Below are positions 62,314 to 64,000 of a stretch of 64,000 nucleotides of DNA, one piece after another. The notes below the pieces were generated by a model that saw only the letters and a list, made by a program, of their open reading frames with translations, was not told the origin of the DNA and did no database searches. Each line of letters opens with the position of its first letter. The stretch's first letter is position 1. A program made the position numbers and the translations under genes. The stretch is from Collybiopsis luxurians FD-317 M1. Taxonomy: Eukaryota; Basidiomycota; Agaricomycetes; Agaricales; Omphalotaceae. The stretch covers positions 62,001-126,000 of the forward strand of contig KN834861.1 in NCBI GenBank assembly GCA_000827265.1, given 5' to 3'.

Positions 62314-63560
62314 ATAGCTCCAGACAATCTGGGATTTTTGCCTTTTCATTCCCACCCAAAGTGCTGAAAGAAACATTCTAGAAGCATCAGTAACTTTTTG
62401 CAGTTTTCAAGCTCGATGTCATCTCGATTCCGGCGATTTCAATTCTGTTCTCTTTTTCTGACTTCAGCGGATAGAATTGTCAGGTCCGGGGCACTGGGCA
62501 CATTGAGTTGTAAAACATTAAGATAGTCTAGTGATGAAGAACTGTACGTTGACAATGAAGACAATAATTGATATTTCATTGTTCCCAAGGTCATATACGG
62601 GTATTCTGGTATTAGGGTATGTGTAGGGTAAGTGCAGGATAGTGGAATAGAGTTACGCATCAATAGTATTACAGAGACATATATACGTCGGTCTACTGAT
62701 CATTGTCTTCTCTGCTTACAGGAGACTACATATGATACAGACAATTTGTCGTTGAATGTAAAGAGATACAAATAAGCCGGATGGGTGTTAGTTGGATTCA
62801 CTCCGGACTGTAGGATTATGCGTCCAGCCCATGCGTCCAGCGTTCCGAGGGCGTATGCGTGTGCGTCCATGCGTATGCGTCCATCGGAATTAAGCGGATG
62901 CGTCTTGATGTGATGCGGATACGTCCCATTCAAATGCGTCCGGGTGCGTCCTGATGCGTCTCAGTTATTTACCCTCATATTTATATTTTTTACACTTATA
63001 TTAAGTACTGTGATTGTGAAAAGTACAGTTATGAGCCGACAATACCATTATTTGACTTGGGGGAATGACTCGAAGGAATTTCGGCTTCATGGAGCCTAGA
63101 TCAAAACTAGCCGAAAAATTGATGGGTTTTGATCGCAAGTAAAAAAGGCAACGCGAGATGCGCTCTACCCTGTTTCCCCTTTGAATTGTGCATTCCTCTT
63201 TGCAAATTGATTGAAGAATGAACTGGGTTGTAAGTTGCAGCCATTTTGTATATATAATCTCCCATTCAATCAACATTGAATCAGATGAAATTTCATCAAT
63301 ATATTGCTCACCTCATTGATCCTGGCATTAACATTGGTCCACCACTCCAGGATGTACATAGAGTGAATAGAAGGACAGATGAAAGTATATTTTATTATTT
63401 CACATTTATGTATTGAAGCCTCAGGACAGCTGAAAGATCCCCAGGAATCTTCAGGGCAGCCCCAGGGATCCCCAGGGACTCTCAGGCTCCATAGGATTTG
63501 GGGGGTGTCCCTTGGCATCCTGGACAGCCTATGTAGCCCAGGATTCCTGAGAAGCCTTAA
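62314..63560. other. Repeat-rich spacer
   Basis: No gene recognised. It contains the TGCGTC array (62,815-62,962) and a C-rich block of CCCAGG/CAGGG motifs at 63,430-63,560, both of the kind found near DNA-transposon ends. Confidence 0.4.
62815..62962. repeat. Array of (A/G)TGCGTC(C/T) motifs
   Basis: About ten copies of an 8-base motif of the type atgcgtcc lie at irregular spacing in 150 bp, all in the same orientation. This resembles the subterminal binding-site arrays of hAT or related transposons, but no TIR or target duplication was found. Confidence 0.7.
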
Positions 63561-63574
63561 ACTGCCTGAGGACA

Positions 63575-63769
63575 ACCCATAACAACCCATATGTGCCTGG
63601 GCTGTAGGGCCTTTTTCCTGATGTTCAAGCATGGCATGGAAAGCTACAATGATTTGAAAGAGGATTTGGATCAAGAACATGGAAAGAATGAATTGAGAGG
63701 AGCCAAAAAGTGGGCACTCAGTAATGCTGCAAAGGGCAAGGGTGCTGCTAAGAGGCAGAGGAAGATGTA
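63575..63769 (+). CDS. Short uncharacterised reading, C-terminal fragment
   Basis: Reads MFKHGMESYNDLKEDLDQ and ends in a basic stretch (KGKGAAKRQRKM, stop 63767-63769). It has the look of a protein tail but has no start context or recognised upstream exon. Possibly the end of a mobile-element gene. Confidence 0.25.
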
Positions 63770-63857
63770 GTAGAATTAATGTTTTACTTCATGCATATAT
63801 GTCACAACTTATTATAAATCAATGATTCTGGGTTCAGAAGGCTTTATTACAATTCTT

Positions 63858-63998
63858 CTACTTAATATGAAGTCTGGCTCTCAGTTCCTGAATGAGGTTC
63901 CTACCATGCTTCAAGGAATCTGAGTTTTCTTTGACCTGTACCACTTCCCAGGGAAACACAAAAAATGTATGCTCCTCCAGGGTCTCATTTGGTGTTCC
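63858..63998 (-). CDS. Partial uncharacterised protein, C-terminus at window edge
   Basis: The minus-strand frame open to the window end reads NETLEEHTFFVFPWEVVQV, then LKHGRNLIQELRARLHIK and a stop at 63858. Composition looks coding. The gene continues beyond the window; the family is not recognised. Confidence 0.4.
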   Translation of the reverse strand, partial: GTPNETLEEHTFFVFPWEVVQVKENSDSLKHGRNLIQELRARLHIK

Positions 63999-64000
63999 TG

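Noticed and set aside
62815..62962. CRISPR-like array
   Set aside because: The motif is only 8 bases, spacing is irregular and the genome is eukaryotic.

Overview
The window looks like a stretch of an Agaricomycete (mushroom-forming basidiomycete) chromosome. Genes are broken by many 48-75 nt GT-AG introns, there is a quelling-type RNA-dependent RNA polymerase and an ABCC transporter with well over ten introns, and long gene-poor stretches carry hAT-type DNA transposons, LTR remnants and a miniature element. No bacterial, organellar or viral features were seen. All products come from reading translations and splice junctions by eye; no database search was run. Layout: 0.2-3.8 kb holds the most unusual gene, a cysteine-free 1-Cys-peroxiredoxin-like domain that splices in frame onto a protein with an MLKL/HeLo-like helical bundle and a Cys/His cluster. 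A tRNA-Ala(TGC) follows at 4.1 kb. At 4.6-8.0 kb (minus) lies a GID5/VID28 (ARMC8) homologue of the GID ubiquitin ligase. From 8.1 to 18 kb the DNA is accessory: a pseudogene scrap, a hAT relic split by a solo LTR, a decayed 7TM gene and a complete 4.2 kb hAT element with TIRs and an 8-bp target-site duplication. At 20-21.3 kb is an intact 7TM-type membrane protein gene. The core block at 22-32.3 kb (all minus strand) has an H15-like pseudogene, a vacuolar carboxypeptidase S, a MARVEL-type four-TM protein and the 1,250-residue RNAi RdRP. From 34 to 53 kb there are three more 7TM genes, a ~4 kb segmental duplication (7TM gene plus a Ser/Thr-rich surface-type protein), a 2.6 kb non-autonomous hAT element, a truncated LTR, a 498-bp MITE and a perfect 43-bp palindrome. 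The right end returns to housekeeping genes: purine nucleoside phosphorylase (53.6-54.8 kb, minus), a full ABCC transporter (55.2-62.0 kb, plus) and tRNA-Ser(CGA) at 62.2 kb, followed by repeat-rich DNA. The genes do not form one pathway. Conserved housekeeping genes sit in compact blocks separated by transposon-rich islands, and the fast-evolving 7TM family, its pseudogenes and the duplication are confined to those islands. The RdRP, which in fungi acts in small-RNA silencing of repeats, sits between two such islands.
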